DNA of 64,000 bases, taken from assembly GCF_039511225.1 (NCBI RefSeq), contig NZ_CP154261.1, positions 2,418,001 through 2,482,000 on the forward strand. The letters are read 5' to 3'. Origin of the DNA: Sphingobacterium multivorum (GTDB taxonomy: Bacteria > Bacteroidota > Bacteroidia > Sphingobacteriales > Sphingobacteriaceae). The notes under the pieces are model-generated. The model made no database searches and had not been told where the DNA came from. It saw only the letters and a program-made list of their open reading frames with translations. The translations under genes and the position numbers were made by a program. Each line of letters starts with the position of its first letter. The stretch's first letter is position 1. Of this stretch, positions 1-8,503 are shown in pieces.

Positions 1-953
1 ACTGTGCGCCCTCTAGACACAGTTTGCAGATTTAAATTACCATCATCCGATATATTTTCACAGAATATATGCCATTTATCGTCCATGAAATACGTTTTTT
101 TTGAGTAGTTTTTCGAATTGCTGTGTTCGAAATCATAGATTCGCTCAGAAAGAAAATACTGTGCTTTACGATCGATATCATCTAGTTGTTGGCGTTGTTG
201 ATCCGCAGTCCAGTTGAGATCGGCATTGCGTATTTCAATGCTGTTTTTTGTGGTATCACCATCTAATGGCCAGCTACGAAAGTAATGTTTTCCTATGTTG
301 ATCAGATAGCCCTCGAAAAGAATCTCCGTATCCTTATCTTCATCCTGTGTGTAAGAATATTGATCGATCTGCTTGCCGTTTTTGTCCAATTTATAAAACA
401 TATGGATGGTTGGTTCTGCATCGTTAGCGTTTTTAGCCTTGCTCAAACTATGGATGATTAATTCGTTGTTCTTTGTCAAAAACTGATCAATAGGATTACT
501 ACTCGCCTTGAAAAGAATGATTTCATGTCGTCCAAATCTATTTTTGGTGTTATTGATATCGAGATATTGCCCGTATTTTTTCGGGAGTGTCGACGAGTGA
601 AAGAAGTTTTGAATCCTAATATCGATATCAAAAATACCATTTGTATATATAATTGCACAGGCTATCAGCATACATCCCAGTAGATAATATTTCAAAGTAC
701 TGGTATCTTTTAACAGCAGATAGAAATAGCAAAATACCCAGCTCAGTATAAATGCAAGCGGCGAAAAAATAATATAATTCAGCTTCACATTGTTGCCTGC
801 ATCAAAAATAAAAAAACTGATGAGATAGGCTGCCATAAACACTAGGCATCCGAAAAAAGACTTTAATAAAGGACTCTTTTTAGCTTTCTCCGGATTTTGA
901 TCTGTCTGTTGCACGATGTTATAATTTAGGATAGTTTGTATACTATTTAACAC
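1..953 (-). CDS. partial membrane protein, C-terminus beyond left edge
   Basis: A reading frame on the minus strand stays open from an in-frame stop near 988 to base 1, so the C-terminus is missing. There is no ATG at the front; GTG at 953 or GTG at 914 are the candidate starts. The protein begins with a lysine-rich stretch, then three hydrophobic segments (around LVFMAAYLISFFIF, YIIFSPLAFILSWVF and YYLLGCMLIACAII), followed by a long polar region that would lie outside the membrane. I do not recognise the family. The open frame and membrane-protein pattern support a real gene; the start is uncertain. Confidence 0.6.
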   Translation of the reverse strand, partial: MLNSIQTILNYNIVQQTDQNPEKAKKSPLLKSFFGCLVFMAAYLISFFIFDAGNNVKLNYIIFSPLAFILSWVFCYFYLLLKDTSTLKYYLLGCMLIACAIIYTNGIFDIDIRIQNFFHSSTLPKKYGQYLDINNTKNRFGRHEIILFKASSNPIDQFLTKNNELIIHSLSKAKNANDAEPTIHMFYKLDKNGKQIDQYSYTQDEDKDTEILFEGYLINIGKHYFRSWPLDGDTTKNSIEIRNADLNWTADQQRQQLDDIDRKAQYFLSERIYDFEHSNSKNYSKKTYFMDDKWHIFCENISDDGNLNLQTVSRGRT

Positions 954-1043
954 TGGACTGATAAGGGCGTAATTTAATTTTTTTCTTTAAGGTTTCAAAG
1001 AGTCGATTACACATTTGATGCTAAAAGCATGCATATGGGTTCA

Positions 1044-2348
1044 TTAATTTTTATTGGTCCTTGGGAAAACTTCCTTAACGCCACCTTTTGTTAAAATAAG
1101 GGAATTGTAAATTCCTGTTTTGTCTCTAACAAACTCGATTGTTCTGTCGTTGTCGTCTGCCCTGAAAAATTTTGTTTTAGACTCGGGAATGAGTTCAGTA
1201 TCCGCATCGTTATAGTAGAGTTTGCCTGCAATTTTTAATATATGTATTTTCCCATATTCACCTGCATAGTTATCGTACAGCGTCGTATCTATTTTGGTGG
1301 GATAATGTTTATAGGGAAGCTCTACTTCTTTACCCAGCGCAATCGCAGACAGTCCATACCCGATGATATGGGCGGGGGAGCCGTTGTTGGAAAGGACAGT
1401 GACAAAGAGTTTGTCGTCAGTAAATCGATTAAAAGAAGTCATTGTACCAAAGAATCCGCCATCATGTGCAATCAAATAATGTCCGTGATTGTAAAATGGA
1501 TTGATGATAAATCCATAGCCCCAATTTTCAGCGCTATACGGTGTAAACATTTTTCCTTTCATCGCTGCCGATAGAATCGTCGTTCCATAGAGTGCTTTGT
1601 CCCAAATGGCTAAATCTTCAACGGTTGAATAAATACCGTCGTGGCCCAAGTTGATCTCCCAGTTGATATGGGGATTATGGATAAAACCTTCTGCATTAGG
1701 ATAATATACTTTTGCCTTTTTCGTGACGATGGAATCATTATTACTGACTCCGGTGTTACTCATGCCAGCTTTATCAAATATGTTTTTCTTTAAGAAAGTA
1801 GCGTAATGCTCACCTGAGACCTTTTCAATAATCTTTGCTAACAAATAATAACCGATATTACTATAGGCGCTTTTCGTTCCCGGTGAGAATTCGAAAGGAA
1901 TTTTCTTGATGGCGGCATAAGCAGAATCGCTACTTATACTACTTAATGCGATTTCTTTAAAACCCATAGCAAGTCCTGAGGTGTGTGACAGCAACATGTG
2001 GATACTGATACTATCGGCTTTTGGATAATCGGGGAAAAACTTACTGAGTTTATCGTTTAGCGATAATCTTCCGCTGTCTACGAGCTGTAAAATAGCAGCC
2101 GCGGTAAATTGTTTTGTGACCGATGCCAACTGAAACTTCGTATCGATCGTATTTTTGATCCTCCATTCATAATCTGCTAAACCGTAGGCCTTTTTTAATA
2201 AAATCGCGCCGTTTTTCGTGACAAGAACTGTTCCACTAAAATTATTTACATCGGCTTGTGCCTGCATATAGGTGGCAAGCTTGGCTGATGTTTTTTCTTG
2301 TGCCACAAGAAAAATTGGACAAAACATAAGTAACATTAAAAGCTTCAT
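1044..2348 (-). CDS. secreted serine hydrolase, beta-lactamase class C family
   Basis: 434 residues with a signal peptide (MKLLMLLMFCPIFLVAQ). The class C beta-lactamase/penicillin-binding fold is shown by the nucleophile motif S76-V-T-K79, the tyrosine motif Y162-S-N164 and the HDG triad at H295-G297, which takes the place of KTG. Family members act on peptides, esters or D-amino-acid substrates in the periplasm; the exact substrate cannot be read. After the catalytic domain (to about residue 340) a roughly 90-residue C-terminal beta-rich tail follows, as in many Bacteroidota homologues. It lies downstream of the AraC gene on the same strand with a 74 bp gap, so co-expression is possible. 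Confidence 0.88.
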   Translation of the reverse strand: MKLLMLLMFCPIFLVAQEKTSAKLATYMQAQADVNNFSGTVLVTKNGAILLKKAYGLADYEWRIKNTIDTKFQLASVTKQFTAAAILQLVDSGRLSLNDKLSKFFPDYPKADSISIHMLLSHTSGLAMGFKEIALSSISSDSAYAAIKKIPFEFSPGTKSAYSNIGYYLLAKIIEKVSGEHYATFLKKNIFDKAGMSNTGVSNNDSIVTKKAKVYYPNAEGFIHNPHINWEINLGHDGIYSTVEDLAIWDKALYGTTILSAAMKGKMFTPYSAENWGYGFIINPFYNHGHYLIAHDGGFFGTMTSFNRFTDDKLFVTVLSNNGSPAHIIGYGLSAIALGKEVELPYKHYPTKIDTTLYDNYAGEYGKIHILKIAGKLYYNDADTELIPESKTKFFRADDNDRTIEFVRDKTGIYNSLILTKGGVKEVFPRTNKN

Positions 2349-2422
2349 AGCGTATGGTATAAATAATTATGGAGCAATGTTACTGTTTAATAAAATAGTG
2401 TGATTGTATTTTTGTAAACCTG

Positions 2423-3247
2423 CTAAATAAAAATCCATTTTATTTGTTCCCGTTCAAGATCAGCTATTTTGGAAAAGAAAGTTTTTGGTGTAAACCCTGT
2501 TAATTTTTTAAAATCTCTGATCATGTGGGACTGATCGAAATAATCCAGGTTATAAGACAGACCTATTTTGTTGCCATCTTCGAGGTGACTTTGAATCGCA
2601 GCTCGAAATCTAATGATTTTTTTGAATTGGGAAGGTGTTTTACAGATATGTTGATCGAATTGCTTATTTATGGTTGTTCTCGATCTTCCTGTTTTTAGCG
2701 AAAATTCTGACATCGATTGATTGAGGTTACTTGTATCTAGCATTTCGGTGATTATGTTTTCGAGCAATGCATTTTCAAATGCCCGAAATTTTGATATCCA
2801 ATAATTTTCTAAGGCCTTGATTCGCTCGTGTTGGTCATCAATGGAAAGGATAGATCTCATCGCGTTTTTATAATCCAGGTGCGGATTAAAATCAGGAAAT
2901 GTTCCGCTGTTATAATAGCTTAAATCATTGGGTATAAAAGCATTTATCCCAAGAGGTTTGAAGTAAGTGGTAATTTCATTTATTTTTCCCTCATAACTCA
3001 CTAAAACAGGTTCATTAAAATTGCATACAAGGTTTGTTTCTATCGAATTGGACGGACAATGCTTCGTAATGACCTCATTTGGGCTTACCTTAGTTTTGGT
3101 CTGCTCACTTATCGTCACTATGGTGTAAATGCTCGGAAACGTAAAATATGCCGTCGCTTTTTCTTCGTGAGTTTTCTCAAGTACATAGAAGCATTCAATA
3201 TATTTTTTTAGAAGTAAGCTCTTTGGTCTATATATTTTTATCGTCAT
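2423..3247 (-). CDS. AraC family transcriptional regulator
   Basis: 274 residues. The N-terminal part (about 1-150) is a sensor-like domain of the DUF6597 type (RPKSLLLKKYIECFYVLE). The C-terminal part (about 170-265) is an AraC double helix-turn-helix with the typical second-helix pattern YFDQSHMIRDFKKLTGFTP. It ends with FFSKIADLEREQIKWIFI. It sits upstream of the serine hydrolase on the same strand and diverges from the methyltransferase, so it could control either; that is inference. No ligand can be deduced. Confidence 0.9.
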   Translation of the reverse strand: MTIKIYRPKSLLLKKYIECFYVLEKTHEEKATAYFTFPSIYTIVTISEQTKTKVSPNEVITKHCPSNSIETNLVCNFNEPVLVSYEGKINEITTYFKPLGINAFIPNDLSYYNSGTFPDFNPHLDYKNAMRSILSIDDQHERIKALENYWISKFRAFENALLENIITEMLDTSNLNQSMSEFSLKTGRSRTTINKQFDQHICKTPSQFKKIIRFRAAIQSHLEDGNKIGLSYNLDYFDQSHMIRDFKKLTGFTPKTFFSKIADLEREQIKWIFI

Positions 3248-3460
3248 TTATTCTTCATGTAAATAGGTGTTATTCATACATCATCCTTTTAAACTTGGAT
3301 GTATTGGATAATCGATTTAAATATAGAGAACCTTTATGATAATTTTTACCAAGCTTAATTTCTTAAAACACTTATTTTTAAATTGGGGAAAAGATGAATC
3401 CGATAGTATTCAATTTTTAGTGTACTTTAGTCGGTAATTAACCGTTTAATAAAAAACCAA

Positions 3461-4273
3461 ATGAACGATTTGAATCCAGAAGAAAATTACATCGCAATAA
3501 ACAAACACTCGTGGAATAATAGAACAGATAAACATCTAAAATCAGACTTTTACAATCTAGCAGGATTTTTAAAAGGGGAGACTTCGCTAAATTCAATCGA
3601 ATTGGCGTTATTGGGTGATATCAGCGGAAAAAAAATATTACACCTACAATGTCATTTCGGACAGGATACAATTTCCTTGAGTAGACTTGGTGCCAAAGTT
3701 ACTGGTGTTGATCTATCCGACAAGGCTATTGAAAGTGCCCGAGAAATTGCGAAAGAAACGAATGCAGATGTACAGTTTATCTGTTGTGATTTGTATGAGC
3801 TTGAGAATCATCTTGACGGACAATTTGATCTGGTCTTTACCAGCTATGGAACGATTACTTGGTTACCGGATTTAGATAAATGGGGGAAAATAATTTCACG
3901 TTTCTTGAAACCGAAAGGGAAGTTTGTTTTTGTCGAGTTTCATCCAGTTGTCTGGATGTTCGATGATAATTTTGATAAAATTGGCTATAATTATTTTAAC
4001 ATTGCTCCAATTGTTGAAACCGAGCAGGGAACCTATGCCGATAAAGATGCAGCTATTTCGCAGTCCTATGTTACCTGGAATCATAGTATGAGTGAGGTCG
4101 TTGGAGCTTTACTTCATCATGGGCTAAACATTCAAGACCTGAACGAATTTGACTATTCACCTTATCCCATTTTTGAAAACATGACAGAACTAGATCCTAA
4201 AAAATTCAGAATAGCCCATTTGGGAAATAAAATTCCGATGATCTATGCTATTGTTGCGCGTAAAAGTGAATAA
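3461..4273 (+). CDS. class I SAM-dependent methyltransferase
   Basis: 270 residues. The Rossmann SAM-binding signature is clear: motif I LHLQCHFGQDTISLSRLGA with the acidic end of strand 2 in VTGVDLS, then FICCDLYEL and the post-I strand FDLVFTSYG. The protein is cytosolic, with no signal or membrane segment. The C-terminal third (WNHSMSEVVGALLHHGLNI) resembles small-molecule methyltransferases of the UbiE/SmtA kind. The substrate is unknown. The gene stands alone, divergent from the AraC regulator; the 213 bp between them holds no perfect TAnnTTTG box (closest TACTTTAG near 3423). Confidence 0.88.
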   Translation: MNDLNPEENYIAINKHSWNNRTDKHLKSDFYNLAGFLKGETSLNSIELALLGDISGKKILHLQCHFGQDTISLSRLGAKVTGVDLSDKAIESAREIAKETNADVQFICCDLYELENHLDGQFDLVFTSYGTITWLPDLDKWGKIISRFLKPKGKFVFVEFHPVVWMFDDNFDKIGYNYFNIAPIVETEQGTYADKDAAISQSYVTWNHSMSEVVGALLHHGLNIQDLNEFDYSPYPIFENMTELDPKKFRIAHLGNKIPMIYAIVARKSE

Positions 4274-4300
4274 ATAGAATGCTGGGAATTGACCAGGTAC

Positions 4301-4699
4301 TTATTTCTTTTTCAAATAGCGATTTATCATGGGGCTAAAATCTATTTTGGATGAAGCCTGAATATGTTCTGCCAATACGGATACGGGAAATTCATCCAAT
4401 GTTTTGAAATTAATACAGCCTTTTTGAAATTTAGCCTTGGGTAATTTTAATTTTAGTTCTTCCATTAATTCGGGGTTAGTATAGATAACCAAGGAATGGA
4501 ATGAAATGTAATTCTTTGCGACTGTTAGCCCGTATTTAAATACGCCCTGTTCATTAAAGCTAATCGCATTAGGGTTTGACATGAATTTTCCGAAGCTCTC
4601 AGAGACGGTATTGTCATTTTCTGTTATCGCTTTCCGGAATTGACGGATGACCTCTTGCTCCGTTTCCGAAAGTGTATTGATATACTGATCTATTTCCAT
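4301..4699 (-). CDS. DUF1801 (YdhG-like) protein
   Basis: 132 residues, cytosolic. The layout fits DUF1801: an N-terminal helix with an ISxxxxEV-like run (YINTLSETEQEVIRQFRKAI), a beta strand pair (GVFKYGLTVAKNYISFH), and the conserved C-terminal stretch LPKAKFQKGCINFKTLDE. The fold is related to frataxin/YdhG proteins, but the biochemical role is unknown. It converges with the methyltransferase, 27 bp apart. Confidence 0.75.
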   Translation of the reverse strand: MEIDQYINTLSETEQEVIRQFRKAITENDNTVSESFGKFMSNPNAISFNEQGVFKYGLTVAKNYISFHSLVIYTNPELMEELKLKLPKAKFQKGCINFKTLDEFPVSVLAEHIQASSKIDFSPMINRYLKKK

Positions 4700-4825
4700 A
4701 ATATCGTATTGTTCTTAAGGGCTGTAGTTATTAGCTAAAAGTATCAAATTTTCTTCTATATCGATGTAGGTCAGCATAAAAAGATGCATTGATTTATCTT
4801 GGCTACATGTTGACCTGCCTTTAAA

Positions 4826-4859
4826 ATTTTACCCCTCTTTATTTCAGATTTTACCCCCT
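4826..4859. promoter_or_regulatory. two direct repeats ATTTTACCCC(C)T, 22 bp apart
   Basis: ATTTTACCCCT at 4826-4836 and ATTTTACCCCCT at 4848-4859 are direct repeats offset by 22 bp, two helical turns, placing them on the same face of the DNA about 117-150 bp upstream of the beta-helix lipoprotein gene. The exact 12-mer recurs at 38627-38638. Direct repeats at this spacing are typical of response regulators of the LytTR type; the binding protein is not identified here. Confidence 0.45.
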
Positions 4860-4975
4860 GTGGTTGGCAAGTTATTTATAATTTAATGTTATTAATCAAA
4901 TTATACAATTCGTATTCGTTGGAATAAGGAATACGTCTGCAAGAATTATAACATTTATAAACTAAAAACAGCATT

Positions 4976-7063
4976 ATGAGAAAATTTATGATGGTGATTT
5001 CTATTGGAATCATTGGGCTATTGAGCTGCCAAAAGTCTGTTCAACTAGATTCTCCGACATCACTAAAAACAAAAGCGAAGGTGAATCTAGCAAGTATAGG
5101 TAATACTTACTATATAGATCCCAACGGAAACGATGATAGCACAGGAACGAGCACAACTGCAGCATGGCGAACGCTGGCCAAAATTAATGCCTCGGTTTTT
5201 GGTCCTGGTGATCGTATTTTGTTCAAGAGTGGTGGCGTGTGGAATGACACGTTGCATATGAAAAATTCGGGAACGGCTGAAGCTCCTATTATTATAGACA
5301 AATATGGCGGTGATGTTCGTCCGATTATCAACGGTGGTGGAAAGCGAAACGGATCAAATGCACTATACCTCAATAAGGTGTCTTATTTTGAGGTAAATAA
5401 CCTCGAACTGACAAATACAATCCCAAGCGGAACAAGTTATGCTGCTACGGGGATCCGCGTGGTTGGAGGCAGTTCTGCAGGAACAGCAATTAGCAATGTC
5501 TCCGTTAGAAATTGTTATGTTCACGACGTCAATGGTGCTATCGATGGACAGACCAATTATAACAAAAGCTCTGGCGGGATTATCTTAGACGGTAAAATAT
5601 ATGGTGCTTTGGTACAAAGTTGCCACGTAGCCAATTGTTCCGTTGAAGGGATAAGGACTACTGGCGATAGGGCTATGGCAGCAAGATCAAAAGATATTAT
5701 TATCGATAACAATTTGATTGAATATATCTACGGCGACGGAATCGTTATGTCCGGCGTGACGGGAGGAAGTAAAATCACACACAATACGGTCTATAAGGCA
5801 TGTATGAACACAGGCTCTGAAAATTATGCGGGTATTTGGACAATTGGTAGCTTGAATACGCTGGTGGCTTATAATGAAGTTTACGGTATGACAGGCGGGG
5901 GCGCTAACGATGGAGTCGCGTTCGATGCCGATGGCTATGATACCAATTCAGTAACCGATGGAGATATTTTCGAATACAATTATTCGCATGATAATAACGG
6001 CGGATTTATGCTTTTTATGAACCAGTCTAAGAATATTAAAGTTCGCTATAACGTTTCTGTCAACGATATCGGTACGACACGGTTAAAAAAACTCTTTTTG
6101 ATCGAAAAAACGACATACGATTCCCGTGAGATTTATAATAATGTATTCTATATTAAAAATCCAACCGCCAGCCTGTTTAACGTCATGAATGGCGTGAGTT
6201 CAGGAAAGCCTTATGCGACATTTTCAAATAATATTTTTTATACCACCTCAACCATTAGCAGTCTATCCACCCAAGCCGATAATGGGCTGAAGTTTAACAA
6301 TAATTGTTTATTTCCGTCAAGTACATTTACGTCATTGAACTGGGGAACTACCGTGCGGAACAACAATTTCTATGAAGATCCGGTGTTTGTCAACCCAATT
6401 GGTGGAAACGGCCTTGACGCTGCAAAAGGTTATGATGTCGGTTCCAGTTCGGCCGCCATTAATGCCGGTGTATTTATAAGTAACAATGGAGGAGAGGATT
6501 TCGCTGGAAATGCGCTGCCATTGGGTAATCCAGATGTTGGAGCGTTTCAGCATGCTGTTGTAGCCAATGCTGGAAGCTCTCTTGCCGATGCCTATGTCCG
6601 CAACGGTAGCTATGCGAGTACAAATTATGGAACTACAGCTGATCTTGTCATCAAATCCGACGCTACATCTTACGCGCGTAAAGCATATGCTAAATTTGAT
6701 ATTGCGATGATTACTAAACCTAAAGTGAGTTCGGCAAAATTAAAAATGTATGTTGCAGGGGTGAATACAGCACCACAACGTACTATTAATATTTATACAA
6801 CCTCCACGACATCTTGGTTGGAAAATAGCATTAATTGGAACAATGCACCAATGGATACTGTACTTGTCGGTAAAATTCCTATTTCTGGGATAGGTTTACA
6901 GACCATCGACGTCACTTCGGCCATTAATAGATTGCTGACCGGCACTGATCGTAAAGCATCCTTTCTATTTTTAAATACAGCTGCGGCCTCTTCTACAAAT
7001 GATATGTCTTTTAGTAGTAGGGAAGCTGCCGCCAATAAACCGACGTTGGAACTGCTCTATTAA
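4976..7063 (+). CDS. right-handed beta-helix lipoprotein with C-terminal DNRLRE domain
   Basis: 695 residues. A lipoprotein signal ends in GLLSC at C18, so the protein is exported and lipidated. Residues about 45-525 form a parallel beta-helix: it opens with the typical YYIDPNGNDDSTGTSTTAAW and contains many PbH1-type coils (IDNNLIEYIYGDGIVMSGV, ITHNTVYKACMNTGSENYAG). Residues about 535-695 match the DNRLRE domain (DAYVRNGSYASTNYGTTAD), a beta-sandwich in secreted surface proteins. Beta-helix proteins of this kind are often polysaccharide lyases or epimerases, but no catalytic set can be assigned. Monocistronic, with a strong terminator behind it. Confidence 0.85.
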   Translation: MRKFMMVISIGIIGLLSCQKSVQLDSPTSLKTKAKVNLASIGNTYYIDPNGNDDSTGTSTTAAWRTLAKINASVFGPGDRILFKSGGVWNDTLHMKNSGTAEAPIIIDKYGGDVRPIINGGGKRNGSNALYLNKVSYFEVNNLELTNTIPSGTSYAATGIRVVGGSSAGTAISNVSVRNCYVHDVNGAIDGQTNYNKSSGGIILDGKIYGALVQSCHVANCSVEGIRTTGDRAMAARSKDIIIDNNLIEYIYGDGIVMSGVTGGSKITHNTVYKACMNTGSENYAGIWTIGSLNTLVAYNEVYGMTGGGANDGVAFDADGYDTNSVTDGDIFEYNYSHDNNGGFMLFMNQSKNIKVRYNVSVNDIGTTRLKKLFLIEKTTYDSREIYNNVFYIKNPTASLFNVMNGVSSGKPYATFSNNIFYTTSTISSLSTQADNGLKFNNNCLFPSSTFTSLNWGTTVRNNNFYEDPVFVNPIGGNGLDAAKGYDVGSSSAAINAGVFISNNGGEDFAGNALPLGNPDVGAFQHAVVANAGSSLADAYVRNGSYASTNYGTTADLVIKSDATSYARKAYAKFDIAMITKPKVSSAKLKMYVAGVNTAPQRTINIYTTSTTSWLENSINWNNAPMDTVLVGKIPISGIGLQTIDVTSAINRLLTGTDRKASFLFLNTAAASSTNDMSFSSREAAANKPTLELLY

Positions 7064-7115
7064 GCTGGTACTTATTCAGGTAATTCTATCCTATTTGTGG
7101 AATAACCAGATCAAG

Positions 7116-7150
7116 AAGCCGCAGAGAATGCCAATTCTCTGTGGCTTTTT
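7116..7150 (+). terminator. rho-independent terminator after the beta-helix gene
   Basis: Stem AAGCCGCAGAGAAT (7116-7129) pairs with ATTCTCTGTGGCTT (7134-7147), 14 bp with one G-T pair, loop GCCA, and a T run to 7150. It ends transcription from 4976-7063. The rest of the 7064-7375 gap shows nothing else I can name. Confidence 0.85.
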
Positions 7151-7375
7151 ACGCTTTCCCAATAGCGCTTTATGCTATCACCCAAAAAAATCGGGCTAAG
7201 TAAACAAGACTGCCATTAATTTTAGTGTACCTTATTTTTTATGCGTCATACTATAGCCAGTTTTTGAAGTTAAATGGACATACGGTGCTCACAAAAATTA
7301 TTATTTCGTAAATTCATACTATGAAGCATCCGATACACGAGTTGGATAGCTTCTTCATACTAATAAGAGGAATGC

Positions 7376-8497
7376 ATGAAAAGCACGAAACGAAGGAAAG
7401 GTTTTCTTTTCAAACAATATGAAGAGCCGTTTCAAACGCCTTTTGATAAATTATTTGACATTTTCAAAGAATTGATTCCCCATACCTCTGGTGATTTTGA
7501 TGAAGCCATTGACTGGCTTAGGCAATTGGATAAAGAGTTCAAACTGACGACTCCAGCCTATACGATAGACGATTTCATTACGGATCTGAAGAATAAAGGT
7601 TATATCAGGGAAAAAGTGGAGTTTGGTGGTGAAGGTAGCGTAGATATTACCTCAAAGCTGGAGAAAGCTTTGCGTCAGCATGCCTTGGACCAGATTTTTG
7701 GGAAAATGAGGAAAGGAAAATCAGGCAATCATAAAACTAATCACCAGGGAAGGAGTGACGAAAATATGGGCGATTTCAGAAACTATCAGTACGGAGATGG
7801 CCTGGAGAAAATAGTTTTGACAGAGAGCTTGAAAAACGCACAGATCAATCATGGGATAGGTGAGTTTGCCTTATCAGAAAATGATCTCGTCGTAGAAGAT
7901 ACACAGTTTAAGTCGCAGATGAGTACAGTGTTGATGATCGATATCAGCCACAGTATGATTTTATACGGCGAGGATCGGATCACTCCTGCAAAAAAAGTGG
8001 CGATGGCTTTATCAGAACTTATTTTGACCCGTTACCCGAAAGACTCACTTGACGTCATTGTTTTCGGAAACGATGCATGGCCTATCGCGATAAAAGACCT
8101 GCCTTATTTGCAAGTTGGACCATTTCATACCAATACGGTCGCGGGCTTACAGCTAGCGATGGACTTACTAAGGCGAAAACGACATGCGAATAAGCAAATA
8201 TTTATGATAACCGACGGGAAACCCAGCTGTTTAAATATGCCGGACGGCACTTACTATAAGAATCCTATGGGTTTGGATCCTTTTATCACCAGCAAATGCT
8301 ATAGTATGGCTGCACAGGCTCGAAAGTTGGGAATACCAATTACAACCTTTATGATTGCTTCGGATCCTTATCTACAGCAATTTGTCGACGAGTTTACAGC
8401 TTCAAATCAAGGGAAGGCTTATTACACGGGACTTGGGGATCTGGGTGAAATGATCTTTGAGGATTACGAAGAAAATCGAAAAAAAAGAATACGATAA
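7376..8497 (+). CDS. VWA domain protein, partner of downstream AAA ATPase
   Basis: 373 residues, no signal peptide. The N-terminal 160 residues are helical and charged. A von Willebrand A domain follows, with a complete MIDAS: D189-I-S191-H-S193, the threonine region near HTNT (251-254), and D280 in MITDGKPS. It thus resembles the BchD/CobT-like metal-chelatase subunit that couples to an AAA motor. The next gene, 6 bp downstream, is that AAA partner, so the two form one operon. AGAGGA precedes the ATG, one of the few Shine-Dalgarno-like sites in the window. The client is unknown; there are no chlorophyll or cobalamin genes nearby. Confidence 0.85.
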   Translation: MKSTKRRKGFLFKQYEEPFQTPFDKLFDIFKELIPHTSGDFDEAIDWLRQLDKEFKLTTPAYTIDDFITDLKNKGYIREKVEFGGEGSVDITSKLEKALRQHALDQIFGKMRKGKSGNHKTNHQGRSDENMGDFRNYQYGDGLEKIVLTESLKNAQINHGIGEFALSENDLVVEDTQFKSQMSTVLMIDISHSMILYGEDRITPAKKVAMALSELILTRYPKDSLDVIVFGNDAWPIAIKDLPYLQVGPFHTNTVAGLQLAMDLLRRKRHANKQIFMITDGKPSCLNMPDGTYYKNPMGLDPFITSKCYSMAAQARKLGIPITTFMIASDPYLQQFVDEFTASNQGKAYYTGLGDLGEMIFEDYEENRKKRIR

Positions 8498-8503
8498 GAA
8501 TAT

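Noticed and set aside
476-658. 60-codon minus-strand frame
   Set aside because: It lies in another frame over the partial membrane protein gene and has no independent support.
1242-1574. 110-codon plus-strand frame over the serine hydrolase
   Set aside because: Antisense shadow of a well-supported gene with intact catalytic motifs.
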